This document shows positions 56,670-64,000 of a stretch of DNA of 64,000 nt, one piece after another (the first letter of the stretch is position 1; every line of letters begins with the position of its first letter). Location of the stretch: NCBI RefSeq assembly GCF_000364605.1, contig NZ_KB822580.1:128823-192822 (forward strand). The letters run 5' to 3'. The notes under the pieces were generated by a model, which was given only the letters and a program-made list of their open reading frames with translations, was not told the origin of the DNA and searched no databases. Origin of the DNA: Nocardioides sp. Iso805N. Lineage in GTDB: Bacteria > Actinomycetota > Actinomycetes > Propionibacteriales > Nocardioidaceae. The position numbers and the translations under genes are program-made.

Positions 56670-57043
56670 CTGCCACCGACTACGCACTCGAGCTCGTCGT
56701 CGTCGCCGCGCGCGCCGCCTCGGACAAGCTCGCCTCCCAGATCATCGCCTTCGACGTCAGCGAGCAGCTCGCCATCACCGACGCCTTCGTGCTGGCCTCG
56801 GCCAACAACGAGCGCCAGGTGCAGGCGATCGTCGACGAGGTCGAGGACAAGTTGCGCGAGCACGGCGCCAAGCCGATCCGCCGCGAGGGCGCACGTGAGG
56901 GCCGCTGGGTGCTGCTCGACTACGGCGACGTCGTCGTGCACGTCCAGCACGAGGAGGAGCGCCAGTTCTACGCCCTCGAGCGGCTCTGGCGCGACTGCCC
57001 CACGATCCAGCTCCCGGCCGACGTGGTCTCGCACGAGCGCTAG
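56666..57043 (+). CDS. rsfS: Ribosome silencing factor RsfS
   Basis: 125 residues, the RsfS/Iojap fold: [43 protein letters not shown] and [31 protein letters not shown]. It binds uL14 and blocks subunit joining under nutrient stress. It overlaps nadD and is followed by the histidine phosphatase gene, the same order as Rv2421c-Rv2420c-Rv2419c in M. tuberculosis. Confidence 0.96.
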   Translation: MTATDYALELVVVAARAASDKLASQIIAFDVSEQLAITDAFVLASANNERQVQAIVDEVEDKLREHGAKPIRREGAREGRWVLLDYGDVVVHVQHEEERQFYALERLWRDCPTIQLPADVVSHER

Positions 57044-57050
57044 GCGCACG

Positions 57051-57662
57051 GTGGGGAGACGACTGGTCCTGCTGCGGCACGGGCTGACCGCGTGGAACGC
57101 CGAGCACCGCTTTCAGGGGCAGGCCGACACCGAGCTCACCGAGACAGGCGTGCTGCAGGCCAAGGCCGCAGCGACGGCGCTGGCGGCGTACGAGTCCTCG
57201 ATGGTGTGGTCCTCCGACCTCACCAGGGCCGCGATCACGGCCCAGTACGTCGCGGAGGCGTCCGGAGCCGATGTCGTCCCGGACGCGCGCCTGCGCGAGG
57301 TGCACGTGGGAGCATTCCAGGGTCTCACGCACGCCGAGGCCGTGGAGCGGTTCGGCGTCGGACCGTGGGACTACGGTGACCACGGCGGCGAGAGCGACGC
57401 CGCGACAGGGGAGCGGGTGGCTGCGGCGCTCACCGACGCCGCTGTGGCGCTGCCGGACGGGCGGACGGCCGTGCTGGTCTCGCACGGCGCTGCGATGCGC
57501 AGCGGCCTGCTGCGCTTCCTCGGCTGGCCCTTGGAGCAGGTCCGTGCACTCGGTCCGCTGGACAACTGCGGCTGGATCGAGCTGATCGACGAGCCGGGGA
57601 CGTGGTTCCAGAGCGCTCCGTGGCGGTTGGCGGCGTACAACCGGGTGACCCCGATTTCCTGA
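57051..57662 (+). CDS. gpgP: Histidine-phosphatase family, probable glucosyl-3-phosphoglycerate phosphatase
   Basis: 203 residues. Phosphoglycerate-mutase fold with LLRHGLTAWN (catalytic His 10), then SSDLTRAAITAQ, LREVHVGAFQG and LVSHGAAM carrying the second His. The position after nadD-rsfS and the length match GpgP of mycobacteria, which dephosphorylates glucosyl-3-phosphoglycerate; gpgS is encoded 4 kb downstream. A generic phosphatase is the alternative. GTG at 57051 chosen. Confidence 0.78.
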   Translation: MGRRLVLLRHGLTAWNAEHRFQGQADTELTETGVLQAKAAATALAAYESSMVWSSDLTRAAITAQYVAEASGADVVPDARLREVHVGAFQGLTHAEAVERFGVGPWDYGDHGGESDAATGERVAAALTDAAVALPDGRTAVLVSHGAAMRSGLLRFLGWPLEQVRALGPLDNCGWIELIDEPGTWFQSAPWRLAAYNRVTPIS

Positions 57663-57720
57663 ACGAGAGCCTCTCCGCTAACGTTCTTCTTCGTCGCCGG
57701 GAGTCATTCCTAGCGAGTCC

Positions 57721-57793
57721 GGGGCTGTGGCGCAGCTGGTAGCGCATCTGCATGGCATGCAGAGGGTCAGGGGTTCGAGTCCCCTCAGCTCCA
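57721..57793 (+). tRNA. tRNA-Ala (anticodon GGC), copy 1
   Basis: 73 bases that fold as a cloverleaf: acceptor GGGGCTG with CAGCTCC (one G-U), anticodon stem TCTGC/GCAGA with loop ATGGCAT giving GGC (Ala, reads GCC), and T-arm AGGGG/CCCCT with TTCGAGT. The 3' end continues ACC then G, so CCA is not fully encoded. A second identical copy begins at 57840. Confidence 0.95.
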
Positions 57794-57839
57794 CCGGATG
57801 GTGATGCCCCTAGGGGCGATCGTCCGCACAAGAGAACAC

Positions 57840-57912
57840 GGGGCTGTGGCGCAGCTGGTAGCGCATCTGCATGGCATGCAGAGGGTCAGGGGTTCGAGTC
57901 CCCTCAGCTCCA
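57840..57912 (+). tRNA. tRNA-Ala (anticodon GGC), copy 2
   Basis: Identical to the copy at 57721 over the whole 73 bases. The two are 46 bases apart. A strong hairpin at 57922 follows, suitable as a terminator for both tRNAs. Confidence 0.95.
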
Positions 57913-57921
57913 CCGAGTCGC

Positions 57922-57953
57922 AAGCGGAGCGGTCCACTCGGACCGCTCCGCTT
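57922..57953 (+). terminator. Hairpin terminator after the tRNA-Ala pair
   Basis: AAGCGGAGCGGTCC and its 14-base complement with a 4-base loop (ACTC) lie 9 bases after the second tRNA. The stem is perfect and GC-rich, followed by CGGTCAT. Confidence 0.75.
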
Positions 57954-57968
57954 CGGTCATCTCCAGGC

Positions 57969-58157
57969 TCAGTGAGCCGGGTGATGCCAGAACGCCAGGT
58001 GAAGATGATGGCCGTGCCGGGCGAGCTGGCCGGTCGACGGTCTGGCTGCCTTGGAGCGAGTGAGCCGGCCGGTCACGCCGAGCATGGCAATGCCCAGGAC
58101 GACGAGCAGGACGACTGTCTGGGCGCCGAACCACAGCACCCATGCGGCGACTGACAT
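57969..58157 (-). CDS. Small membrane protein with His-rich tail
   Basis: 62 residues from the ATG at 58157, which has a perfect AAGGAGGTG ribosome site just upstream, strong evidence for translation. One membrane helix (VLWFGAQTVVLLVVLGIAMLGV) is followed by a basic linker and a His-rich end (RHGHHLHLAFWHHPAH, seven His in the last 16). A metal-binding tail is possible. No family is recognised. It is convergent with the tRNA pair. Confidence 0.75.
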   Translation of the reverse strand: MSVAAWVLWFGAQTVVLLVVLGIAMLGVTGRLTRSKAARPSTGQLARHGHHLHLAFWHHPAH

Positions 58158-58345
58158 GAGGCACCTCCTTGTTCGTCTCCACGGTGCCACGCGACGGCTG
58201 GATTGGCACCCGTCGAGAGGCACGTTTCTGACATTCCGGGCGATGCGATGTCGCTCGACGGGTCACGTCTGGTCGGCGGACCGAATTCAGCCGCTGTTCA
58301 CCCAAGTCGTACGCCGGCCGGCGTACGGCCCACTAGCGTTCCTGC

Positions 58346-59128
58346 GTGCTGCCGGGTGTTCGTGCGTCGTTGACGCTGTTGGTGACAGTGGTCGTCGTTG
58401 CCGGCAGCGTCGCGTGTGACGCCGGCGGGAGCGACGCAGGGCTCGGCCTGCCGACGTCGTCGGGACTCAACCCGACGCCCGTGGCGGCACCGACTCCGGT
58501 CAGCGCGGATCCCTCCCAGCCGGTGTCGCCGCCACGATCGGACCCTCCGACGCCGCGATCGTCGGCTACGGCCCTGGTGGCTGCCACCGGGCCTGCGACT
58601 CCCGCAACGGCCTCGGTGCCCCCTGTACCCGCGGCCAGGGCCTGTACCGCCAGCGGTACGCGGCTGGAGACCGTCGGGCTGCGACGGGTGAGCGACTCCG
58701 GCGGCGACCCGGTCATGGCCACCGACCTGCGCGTCACCAATCGGTCCAGGAGGAGCTGCGCTCTGCACGGGTGGGCGCGGGTGGCGCTCTACGGGAACAC
58801 CACGCAGGTCGTTTGCGTGGCGGGGCAGCTGGACCCCGCCTGCGGCGGTCCCGCCGACACCGCCCATCGCGATGAGCCCGATCCGGTGCCGTCGACCCAG
58901 CGGGTGCAGGAGTGGAACCTGGCGCCTGGCCAGCACGAGGACTTCAGCCTGGTCTGGGGCGGCGTCGTGATGTGCGCCGTTCCGGCGTACGCCGCTCGGA
59001 TCACGCTCCCCGGTGACTCACGGGCCCGGCGGATCGTATTCCCTGAAGGAAACAACCCCTGCGTCAAGGAGCTCGGCGGTGACACGCTCGGGCCGATGCT
59101 CATCACCCCGTTCGGAGTCGCGGGCTGA
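58346..59128 (+). CDS. Secreted DUF4232-type protein (possible lipoprotein)
   Basis: 260 residues. N-terminal signal with hydrophobic core LTLLVTVVVVAGSVACD, whose Cys could be a lipobox, though the -3 residue is Ser. A Pro/Ser/Thr-rich stalk (about 35-95) precedes a C-terminal domain with ARACTASGTRLET...ATDLRVTNRSRRSCALHGWARVALYG, the DUF4232 pattern. It is likely anchored or free outside the cell. Function unknown. Start is GTG at 58346. Confidence 0.82.
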   Translation: MLPGVRASLTLLVTVVVVAGSVACDAGGSDAGLGLPTSSGLNPTPVAAPTPVSADPSQPVSPPRSDPPTPRSSATALVAATGPATPATASVPPVPAARACTASGTRLETVGLRRVSDSGGDPVMATDLRVTNRSRRSCALHGWARVALYGNTTQVVCVAGQLDPACGGPADTAHRDEPDPVPSTQRVQEWNLAPGQHEDFSLVWGGVVMCAVPAYAARITLPGDSRARRIVFPEGNNPCVKELGGDTLGPMLITPFGVAG

Positions 59129-59168
59129 CTCGACCGCGCGGGGACGTACGGGCGTGTTGTGCTGGCGT

Positions 59169-59209
59169 GACGGAGCCATCACTCGACCGGGACGGAGCCA
59201 TCACTCGAC
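59169..59209 (+). repeat. Two tandem 19-bp copies, 22-bp period
   Basis: GACGGAGCCATCACTCGAC occurs at 59169-59187 and 59191-59209, separated by CGG, giving a 22-base period. A related 22-base repeat lies after the aldehyde dehydrogenase at 61591; the units share GACGGAG and ACTCGA. It lies about 40 bases after the DUF4232 stop. Confidence 0.7.
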
Positions 59210-59216
59210 GAACGCA

Positions 59217-59252
59217 AAGCGCCCCGGTCCTCGTGTGAGGACCGGGGCGCTT
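59217..59252 (-). terminator. Hairpin terminator after cold-shock gene
   Basis: A perfect 16-bp stem (AAGCGCCCCGGTCCTC with its complement) and a GTGT loop lie 19 bases beyond the cold-shock gene stop on the minus strand. Read on that strand the stem is followed by TTTGCG. It could also end transcripts from the DUF4232 side. Confidence 0.8.
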
Positions 59253-59271
59253 CGAAGGTGTCGCGCGAAGA

Positions 59272-59472
59272 TCAGATCGCGCGGACGTTCTCCGCCTGCA
59301 GGCCGCGCTGGCCCTGCGTGATGTCGAACTCGACGTTCTGACCCTCGTCAAGGCTCTTGTAGCCCTGGGTCTGGATCGCGGAGAAGTGGACGAACACGTC
59401 GTCGCCGCCGTCGTGCGAGATGAAGCCGAAGCCCTTCTCGGAGTTGAACCACTTCACGGTGCCCTGTGCCAT
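59272..59472 (-). CDS. cspA: Cold-shock protein (CspA family)
   Basis: 66 residues: single cold-shock domain with [18 protein letters not shown] (RNP1 KGFGFI) and [10 protein letters not shown] (RNP2 VFVHF). It binds single-stranded RNA/DNA. The 213-base region upstream, between it and the next minus-strand gene, would hold a long leader as is usual for csp genes. The ATG at 59472 matches the family N-terminus. Confidence 0.97.
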   Translation of the reverse strand: MAQGTVKWFNSEKGFGFISHDGGDDVFVHFSAIQTQGYKSLDEGQNVEFDITQGQRGLQAENVRAI

Positions 59473-59685
59473 GCTTGTTCCTTGGTGATAACGACGCCTC
59501 ATGCAGAGGCGTGCGGTGGAGCTGAAGACATCCGCATTGCACCTGATGTCCAGCTAAGCCGGTGATACCAAGAACCAACAAGATGAGCCCGGGTGAAACT
59601 CACCGCGGGGAAGCCGCCGCTTGGCCGCTCCTTCAACATCCCCAACAGTAGCAGGCCCGGGGCGTCCGGTCCGATTTCAGGCCGA

Positions 59686-59880
59686 TTATGCGGACAAGAA
59701 CTCGGCGAGGGCCGCGTCCAGGTCGATGTCGAGGTACTGCTCCAGCGGGTTCGCGTGTCCACACGCCTGCCCGTCCAGGTGCTGCGCATAGTCATAGGAG
59801 ATGGCCATGCCGCTCAGCCCGGCCAGGGCGAACATCGCGTGCACCAAGTGTGTCGGAGGCCGCCAGCTCTTGAAGCCCAT
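59686..59880 (-). CDS. Small hypothetical protein
   Basis: 64 residues from the ATG at 59880, or 67 from GTG at 59889. It starts MGFKSWRPPTHLVHAMFALAGLSGMAISYDYAQH, moderately hydrophobic in the middle, and ends in an acidic helix (PLEQYLDIDLDAALAEFLSA). No family is recognised. An AGGG eight bases upstream of the ATG supports translation. The shorter plus-strand reading on the other strand looks like an artefact. Confidence 0.55.
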   Translation of the reverse strand: MGFKSWRPPTHLVHAMFALAGLSGMAISYDYAQHLDGQACGHANPLEQYLDIDLDAALAEFLSA

Positions 59881-59946
59881 GTCCTTCACCCTCTCCGGCT
59901 CGGCCGCACGTCTTGCGGCCGGTGGGTGGTGAATCTAGAGCATGAC

Positions 59947-59962
59947 TGTGACGGGTGTCACT
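59947..59962. promoter_or_regulatory. CRP/GlxR-like palindrome
   Basis: TGTGACGGGTGTCACT fits TGTGA-N6-TCACA with one mismatch, and GTGAC/GTCAC is a perfect inverted repeat. It lies in the 259-base gap between the small hypothetical gene and the aldehyde dehydrogenase, 177 bases from the latter's start. No other signal was recognised in that gap. Confidence 0.4.
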
Positions 59963-60139
59963 AGGTCTGGCCGCAAGCGAACATTGAGATTGTTTAACGC
60001 ATTTGTTGTTCGTGGGCGGGGTGTGGCGGGGTCGCAGCCTGGCTTCGCGCCGCCCTCTTCCGGTGGGTGGAAGCGGCCCTGGTGATCGGCTGCGGAGCGG
60101 GCTTGACTGCTGGGTGAGGCTTCGAGAAGGGATGGATCC

Positions 60140-61585
60140 ATGGGCAACGCCTGGGACAGCAAGATCTTCAGCGGCGCGTTCGTCGCCGGCAGCGGAGGTA
60201 TGTCGGAGGTCACCGCTCCGGCGACCGGCGAGGTGATCGCCACCGTCGGCCGTGCGGATGTCGCCGACCTGGACGCGGCGGTCGCCGCGGCGAAGGCGGC
60301 GCAGCCCGCTTGGGCGGCCCTGCCCTACACCGAGCGTGCGGCGGTGATGACGAAGGCGGCCGCACTGCTCGAGGCCGCGCCTGAGCGACTGATCCGCTGG
60401 CTCGTGCCCGAGGCAGGATCGGGCCAGGGCAAGGCGGGCTTCGAGGCCATGTTGGTGACCTCCGAGCTCAGTGCTGCTGCCGCCCTGGCGGCGCAGCCCT
60501 ACGGTCAGATGCTGCGCAGCATGAAGCCCCGTGTCTCGATCGGCCGCTACGTGCCGGTCGGCGTGGTCGGGGTGATCAGCCCGTTCAACTTCCCGGCGAT
60601 CCTCTCGATGCGCTCGGTCGCACCGGCCCTCGCGCTGGGCAACGCGGTCATCCTCAAGCCCGACCCGCGCACGTCGATCTCCGGCGGTCTCGCGCTGGCC
60701 GAGATTCTTGCCGAGGCCGGGCTGCCGGAAGGCCTGCTGCACGTGCTGCCGGCCGGGGCCGACGTGGGTGCGGCGCTGGTCGCGCACCCCGACGTACCGT
60801 GCCTGTCGTTCACCGGGTCCACTGCCGCCGGCCGCAAGATCGGCGAGGCGGCTGGCCCGCTGCTGAAGAAGGTGCACCTCGAGCTCGGCGGCAACAACGC
60901 GCTGCTCGTCATGCCCGACGCGGACATCGACGCGGCCGCCTCGGCGGGTGCCTGGGGCTCCTTCCTGCACCAGGGACAGATCTGCATGACCACCGGACGG
61001 CACCTCGTGCCCAACGACAAGGTCGAGGAGTACGCCGCGAAGCTCGCGGAGAAGGCGCGGCACATCCCGGTCGGTGATCCCAGCGACCCGGCGAACGCGC
61101 TCGGCCCGATCATCGACGAGAACCAGCTCAAGCACGTGCACTCGATCGTGGAGGAGACCGTCGCCGCCGGCGCGAGGCTGCTGGCAGGAGGCACGCACGA
61201 GGGGCTGTTCTACAAGCCCACCGTGCTGGCCGACGTACCCCTGGACAGTCCGGCCTTCTCGCAGGAGATCTTCGGCCCTGTCGCGCCGGTGGTGGGCTAC
61301 GAGACGCTGGAGGAGGCGGTGGAGATCATCAACGCCAGCGAGTACGGCCTCTCGGTCGCGATCCTGACCGCCAACCCGTTCCGGGCCTTCGAGCTCGCCG
61401 AGGGCATCAAGTCGGGTGCGGTGCACATCAACGACCAGACGGTCGATGACGAGGCGGTCGCGCCGTTCGGTGGGGCGAAGGCATCGGGCGTGGGCGGCCA
61501 CTTCGGCGGCTCGGTCAACCTCGACACCTTCTGCGACGTCCAGTGGGTCACGATCCAGGGTGAGATCGAGCGGTACCCGTTCTGA
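60140..61585 (+). CDS. Aldehyde dehydrogenase (benzaldehyde dehydrogenase-like)
   Basis: 481 residues. NAD-binding region with GRYVPVGVVGVISPFNFPAILSMRSV and LSFTGSTAAGRKIG, catalytic Glu in HLELGGNN and catalytic Cys 282 in GQICMTTGR. The AFGGAKASG-type C-terminus (APFGGAKASGVGG) and the C-terminal SVNLDTFCDVQWVTI fit aromatic-aldehyde dehydrogenases. Substrate unproven. The ATG is at 60140; tandem repeats follow its stop directly. Confidence 0.88.
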   Translation: MGNAWDSKIFSGAFVAGSGGMSEVTAPATGEVIATVGRADVADLDAAVAAAKAAQPAWAALPYTERAAVMTKAAALLEAAPERLIRWLVPEAGSGQGKAGFEAMLVTSELSAAAALAAQPYGQMLRSMKPRVSIGRYVPVGVVGVISPFNFPAILSMRSVAPALALGNAVILKPDPRTSISGGLALAEILAEAGLPEGLLHVLPAGADVGAALVAHPDVPCLSFTGSTAAGRKIGEAAGPLLKKVHLELGGNNALLVMPDADIDAAASAGAWGSFLHQGQICMTTGRHLVPNDKVEEYAAKLAEKARHIPVGDPSDPANALGPIIDENQLKHVHSIVEETVAAGARLLAGGTHEGLFYKPTVLADVPLDSPAFSQEIFGPVAPVVGYETLEEAVEIINASEYGLSVAILTANPFRAFELAEGIKSGAVHINDQTVDDEAVAPFGGAKASGVGGHFGGSVNLDTFCDVQWVTIQGEIERYPF

Positions 61586-61590
61586 GGCTC

Positions 61591-61656
61591 GGCGGGGACG
61601 GGGGCCTGACTCGGCGGGGACGGAGGCCTGACTCGATGGGGACGGAGGCCTGACTC
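61591..61656 (+). repeat. Three tandem 22-bp units after aldehyde dehydrogenase
   Basis: Units at 61591-61612, 61613-61634 and 61635-61656 follow GGCGGGGACGGAGGCCTGAC then TC with one or two base changes each. They start five bases after the stop. They align with the 22-base units at 59169 at 17 of 22 positions after rotation. They may be a scattered intergenic repeat family. Confidence 0.75.
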
Positions 61657-61703
61657 GGCGGCCATGTCACCTACTCTCACCCTGCGCTGAGTAAGGTCGC
61701 GCT

Positions 61704-62612
61704 GTGCTGACCTGGTTCGAGCGGAACACCCACTCCGCGAGCGAGTGGACCCTCGAGTCGCTCGTGGCTGCCAAGGCCGAGCACCGTGTCAGCCTCGTCG
61801 TACCCGCGCGGAACGAGGCTGCCACCGTCGGTCACGTCGTCTCCCGGGCCCGCGAGGCGCTGATGGAGACGGCCGCGCTCGTCGACGAGATCGTGGTGAT
61901 CGACTCCGACTCGACCGACGCCACCGCCCGGATCGCCGCCGAGGCGGGAGCCGACGTGTTCGCGGCCGGCGAGATCCGGCCCGAGCTCGGCACCTACCCG
62001 GGCAAGGGCGAGGCGATGTGGAAGTCGCTGTTCGTCACGCGGGGCGACCTGATCGTCTTCATGGACGCCGACCTCATCGAGTGGGACACCCACTTCGTCC
62101 CCGGCCTGCTGGGTCCGCTGCTGACCCGACCGGAGATCGAGCTGGTCAAGGGGTTCTACCGGCGCCCCGGCGAGCACGGCCTCGACGGCGGTCGGGTCAC
62201 CGAACTGGTCGCCAGGCCCCTCATCGCGATGCACTACCCGCAGCTCGCGGGGCTCGTGCAGCCGCTCGCGGGGGAGTGGGCGGTGCGCAGGAGCCTTTTC
62301 GAGACGCTGGCCGTGCCCGTCGGGTACGCCGTCGAGATCGCGGCGCTGATCGACACCGTGACCGACCGCGGTGTCGACGCGATCGCGCAGGTCGACCTGG
62401 GCCGGCGCGGACACCGGCACCAGGACCTCTTCGACCTCGGCCTGATGTCGACCCAGCTCCTCGCGGCGGTCTCGCGCCGGCAGGGCGGAGCGGGGCACGG
62501 CAGTGTCCACGAGATCGCCGTCGAGCAGTTCCTGCCCAGCGAGGTCGGCATCGCGCGGGTCACCCGCGAGGTCGCCACCCGCGAGCGACCACCAGCACGG
62601 GAGGCCGGATGA
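61704..62612 (+). CDS. gpgS: Glucosyl-3-phosphoglycerate synthase
   Basis: 302 residues of GT81-type fold. It opens VLTWFERNTHSASEWTLESL, and has SLVVPARNEAATVGHVV, VIDSDSTDAT and VFMDADLIEWDTHFV with the metal-binding Asp-x-Asp. A PGKGEAMWKSL segment supports nucleotide-sugar binding. It transfers glucose to 3-phosphoglycerate, the first step to glucosylglycerate and methylglucose lipopolysaccharides; GpgP is encoded 4 kb upstream. GTG start at 61704. Its stop overlaps the following folP-type ATG by 4 bases, as in mycobacterial gpgS-folP2. Confidence 0.94.
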   Translation: MLTWFERNTHSASEWTLESLVAAKAEHRVSLVVPARNEAATVGHVVSRAREALMETAALVDEIVVIDSDSTDATARIAAEAGADVFAAGEIRPELGTYPGKGEAMWKSLFVTRGDLIVFMDADLIEWDTHFVPGLLGPLLTRPEIELVKGFYRRPGEHGLDGGRVTELVARPLIAMHYPQLAGLVQPLAGEWAVRRSLFETLAVPVGYAVEIAALIDTVTDRGVDAIAQVDLGRRGHRHQDLFDLGLMSTQLLAAVSRRQGGAGHGSVHEIAVEQFLPSEVGIARVTREVATRERPPAREAG

Positions 62613-63472
62613 CCCTGCGCCTGAGGCGGCACGCCTTCAGCGACGACCAGACGCTGATGATGGCGATCGTCAACCGCACGCCCGACTCGTTCTTCGACAG
62701 GGGCGCGACCTGGGCCGAGGACGCGGCGTTCGATCGCGTTCGGCTGGTCGCCGAGCAGGGTGCGGAGATCGTCGACATCGGCGGGATCAAGGCGGCGCCC
62801 GGTGTCGAGATCGGCGCCGAGGAGGAGAAGTCGCGCGTGGTCGACTTCGTCGCCCGCGTCCGCGCCGAGTACCCCGACCTCGTCATCTCCGTCGACACCT
62901 GGCGCGCCGAGGTCGGCGCCGCGGTCTGCGAGGCCGGCGCCGACGTCCTCAACGACGCCTGGGGCGGCGCCGACCCGGAGCTGGTCGACGTGGCGGCGCA
63001 GTACGGCGCCGCGATCGTGTGCACGCACACCGGCGGAGTCACCCCGCGCACGCGCCCCTACCGGATCGAGTACGACGACGTGATGCGCGCCGTACTCGAC
63101 GACACGCTCGGCTACGCCCAACGAGCGATGGACGCCGGGGTCGCCCGAGAGTCGATCGTCATCGACCCCGCGCACGACTTCGGCAAGAACACCTTCCACT
63201 CCCTGGAGATCACCCGCCGGCTCGGCGAGATGGTGGAGACCGGCTGGCCGGTGCTGGTCTCGCTGTCCAACAAGGACTTCGTCGGCGAGACGCTGGACCG
63301 GCCGGTCGGGGAGCGACTGCTCGGGACGCTGGCCGCGACATCGATCTGCGCATTCGCCGGCGCCCGGATCTACCGCGTGCACCAGGTGGAGGAGACCCGG
63401 CAGACCGTCGACATGGCCTGGACCATCGCAAGTCGACGCCGACCTGCCTACGCGATCCGGGGGATCCAGTGA
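62609..63472 (+). CDS. folP2: Dihydropteroate synthase-like protein (FolP2 type)
   Basis: 287 residues, DHPS TIM barrel: MAIVNRTPDSFFDRG, EIVDIGGIKAAPG, VISVDTWRAEV, VLNDAWGG and VIDPAHDFGKN. The pterin-site loop usually reading SRK is here SNKDFVG, as in the FolP2 class, which lacks DHPS activity in mycobacteria to my knowledge. Its adjacency to gpgS matches the mycobacterial FolP2 locus. A true folate synthase role is doubtful. ATG at 62609. Confidence 0.86.
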   Translation: MTLRLRRHAFSDDQTLMMAIVNRTPDSFFDRGATWAEDAAFDRVRLVAEQGAEIVDIGGIKAAPGVEIGAEEEKSRVVDFVARVRAEYPDLVISVDTWRAEVGAAVCEAGADVLNDAWGGADPELVDVAAQYGAAIVCTHTGGVTPRTRPYRIEYDDVMRAVLDDTLGYAQRAMDAGVARESIVIDPAHDFGKNTFHSLEITRRLGEMVETGWPVLVSLSNKDFVGETLDRPVGERLLGTLAATSICAFAGARIYRVHQVEETRQTVDMAWTIASRRRPAYAIRGIQ

Positions 63473-63966
63473 AGATCGTGCTGATCCCCGGCTGCCTCGC
63501 CCTGCTGCCGGAGCACGCCTCGCTCCGCGATCCGGTTGCCGACCTGCGCGTGGCGGTCCTCGAGGCCGCCTCCTGGCTGGGCGACGACGTCGAGATCATC
63601 GCCACCGAGCAGGGACGACGCGTGGCGCGCAGCGTGCTCGCGGATCGGCAGCGGAGCACTGCTTCGGCGAGCGCCGGGCGCGATGTGCTGGTGGTCGCCA
63701 ACGGGAGCGCGTGTCGCACCGAGAAGGCGCCGGGATTCCTGGACGGTCGTGCCGAGGCGTTCGACACCGCGCTGGGCGCTGCGCTGCGCGAGCCGTCACC
63801 CGCCGCGCTGCTCGAGGTGGACGACGCGCTCGCCACCGAGCTGTGGGCCGACGTGGCCGCCCTGCCCGAGCTGGCCGAGCTGCTCGGCGGCGCGCGAACC
63901 GCCGCCGTCGATTACGACGACACGCCGTACGGCGTGCAGTACTGGGTCATCCGCTGGCAGGCCTGA
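63469..63966 (+). CDS. Hypothetical protein, possible LigB-like
   Basis: 165 residues. It starts VKIVLIPGCLALLPEHASLRDPVADLRVAVLEAASWLGDDVEII, similar in style to actinobacterial class III extradiol-dioxygenase subunit B-like proteins, but the metal ligands I would expect are not clear. C-terminus YDDTPYGVQYWVIRWQA. GTG start overlaps the folP-type stop by 4 bases, so it belongs to the gpgS-folP2 operon. Function unknown. Confidence 0.6.
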   Translation: MKIVLIPGCLALLPEHASLRDPVADLRVAVLEAASWLGDDVEIIATEQGRRVARSVLADRQRSTASASAGRDVLVVANGSACRTEKAPGFLDGRAEAFDTALGAALREPSPAALLEVDDALATELWADVAALPELAELLGGARTAAVDYDDTPYGVQYWVIRWQA

Positions 63967-64000
63967 ACCCGGCGCCGACCCGTGGAACGCGGTGAAGATC

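Noticed and set aside
57806..57817. Perfect palindrome GCCCCTAGGGGC between the tRNA copies
   Set aside because: Too short a centre to form a hairpin and no matching site elsewhere.
59593..59964. A plus-strand 123-residue frame over the small hypothetical gene
   Set aside because: No ribosome site or family pattern; the minus-strand gene is better supported.

Overview
The window is high-GC, densely packed chromosomal DNA from an actinobacterium. The gene content fits Propionibacteriales, most likely a Nocardioides-like organism: F-ATPase tail with DUF2550, NucS mismatch endonuclease, the GlgE trehalose-to-glucan operon, gpgS/gpgP, a Scy/FilP-type coiled-coil protein beside acyl-CoA genes, and an IdeR-type iron box. 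The taxonomic call is inference. I see no prophage, insertion sequence, CRISPR array or plasmid genes. It reads as core chromosome with a few accessory inserts.

Layout. 1-4.4 kb: end of atpC, DUF2550, an MFS carrier, the corrinoid adenosyltransferase, a FUSC-like membrane protein and a STAS protein. 4.4-11.2 kb: ethylmalonyl-CoA mutase, an IdeR-box-controlled small Cys protein, ferritin, NucS, a GGDEF-EAL enzyme and 3-hydroxyacyl-CoA dehydrogenase. 11.3-22.5 kb: transporters, a TMEM175 channel gene with a frameshift, several regulators, an ECF sigma/membrane-protein pair and a coiled-coil cytoskeletal protein. 22.6-28.9 kb: crotonyl-CoA carboxylase/reductase, a secreted phytase-like protein, methylmalonyl-CoA epimerase, thiolase and MeaB. 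29-35.1 kb: sulfatase, thioredoxin/TPR protein, LysR-EamA pair and a NUDIX protein. 35.2-48.9 kb: glgE-treS-mak-glgB operon, an arsR-aquaporin-arsC cassette, glgP and glgX. 49-57.7 kb: enoyl-CoA hydratase, etfBA, secreted PLD-like protein, proA, nadD, rsfS and gpgP. 57.7-64 kb: two identical tRNA-Ala(GGC) genes, small membrane proteins, a cold-shock protein, an aldehyde dehydrogenase, gpgS, a folP2-type gene and a hypothetical protein.

How the genes work together. The window holds many parts of the ethylmalonyl-CoA pathway (thiolase, hydroxyacyl-CoA dehydrogenase, Ccr, ethylmalonyl-CoA mutase, epimerase) plus the B12 adenosyltransferase, the MeaB chaperone and the electron transfer flavoprotein. 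These genes are dispersed over 46 kb, yet five of the transcription units carry a similar 12-bp palindrome, TACY-N4-RGTA, just upstream of the start codon. This looks like an acyl-CoA regulon whose regulator is not in the window, and it is my strongest finding. The second theme is alpha-glucan/trehalose metabolism (glgE, treS, mak, glgB, glgP, glgX) with gpgS/gpgP for glucosylglycerate-type compounds. An arsenic resistance cassette sits between glgE and glgP.
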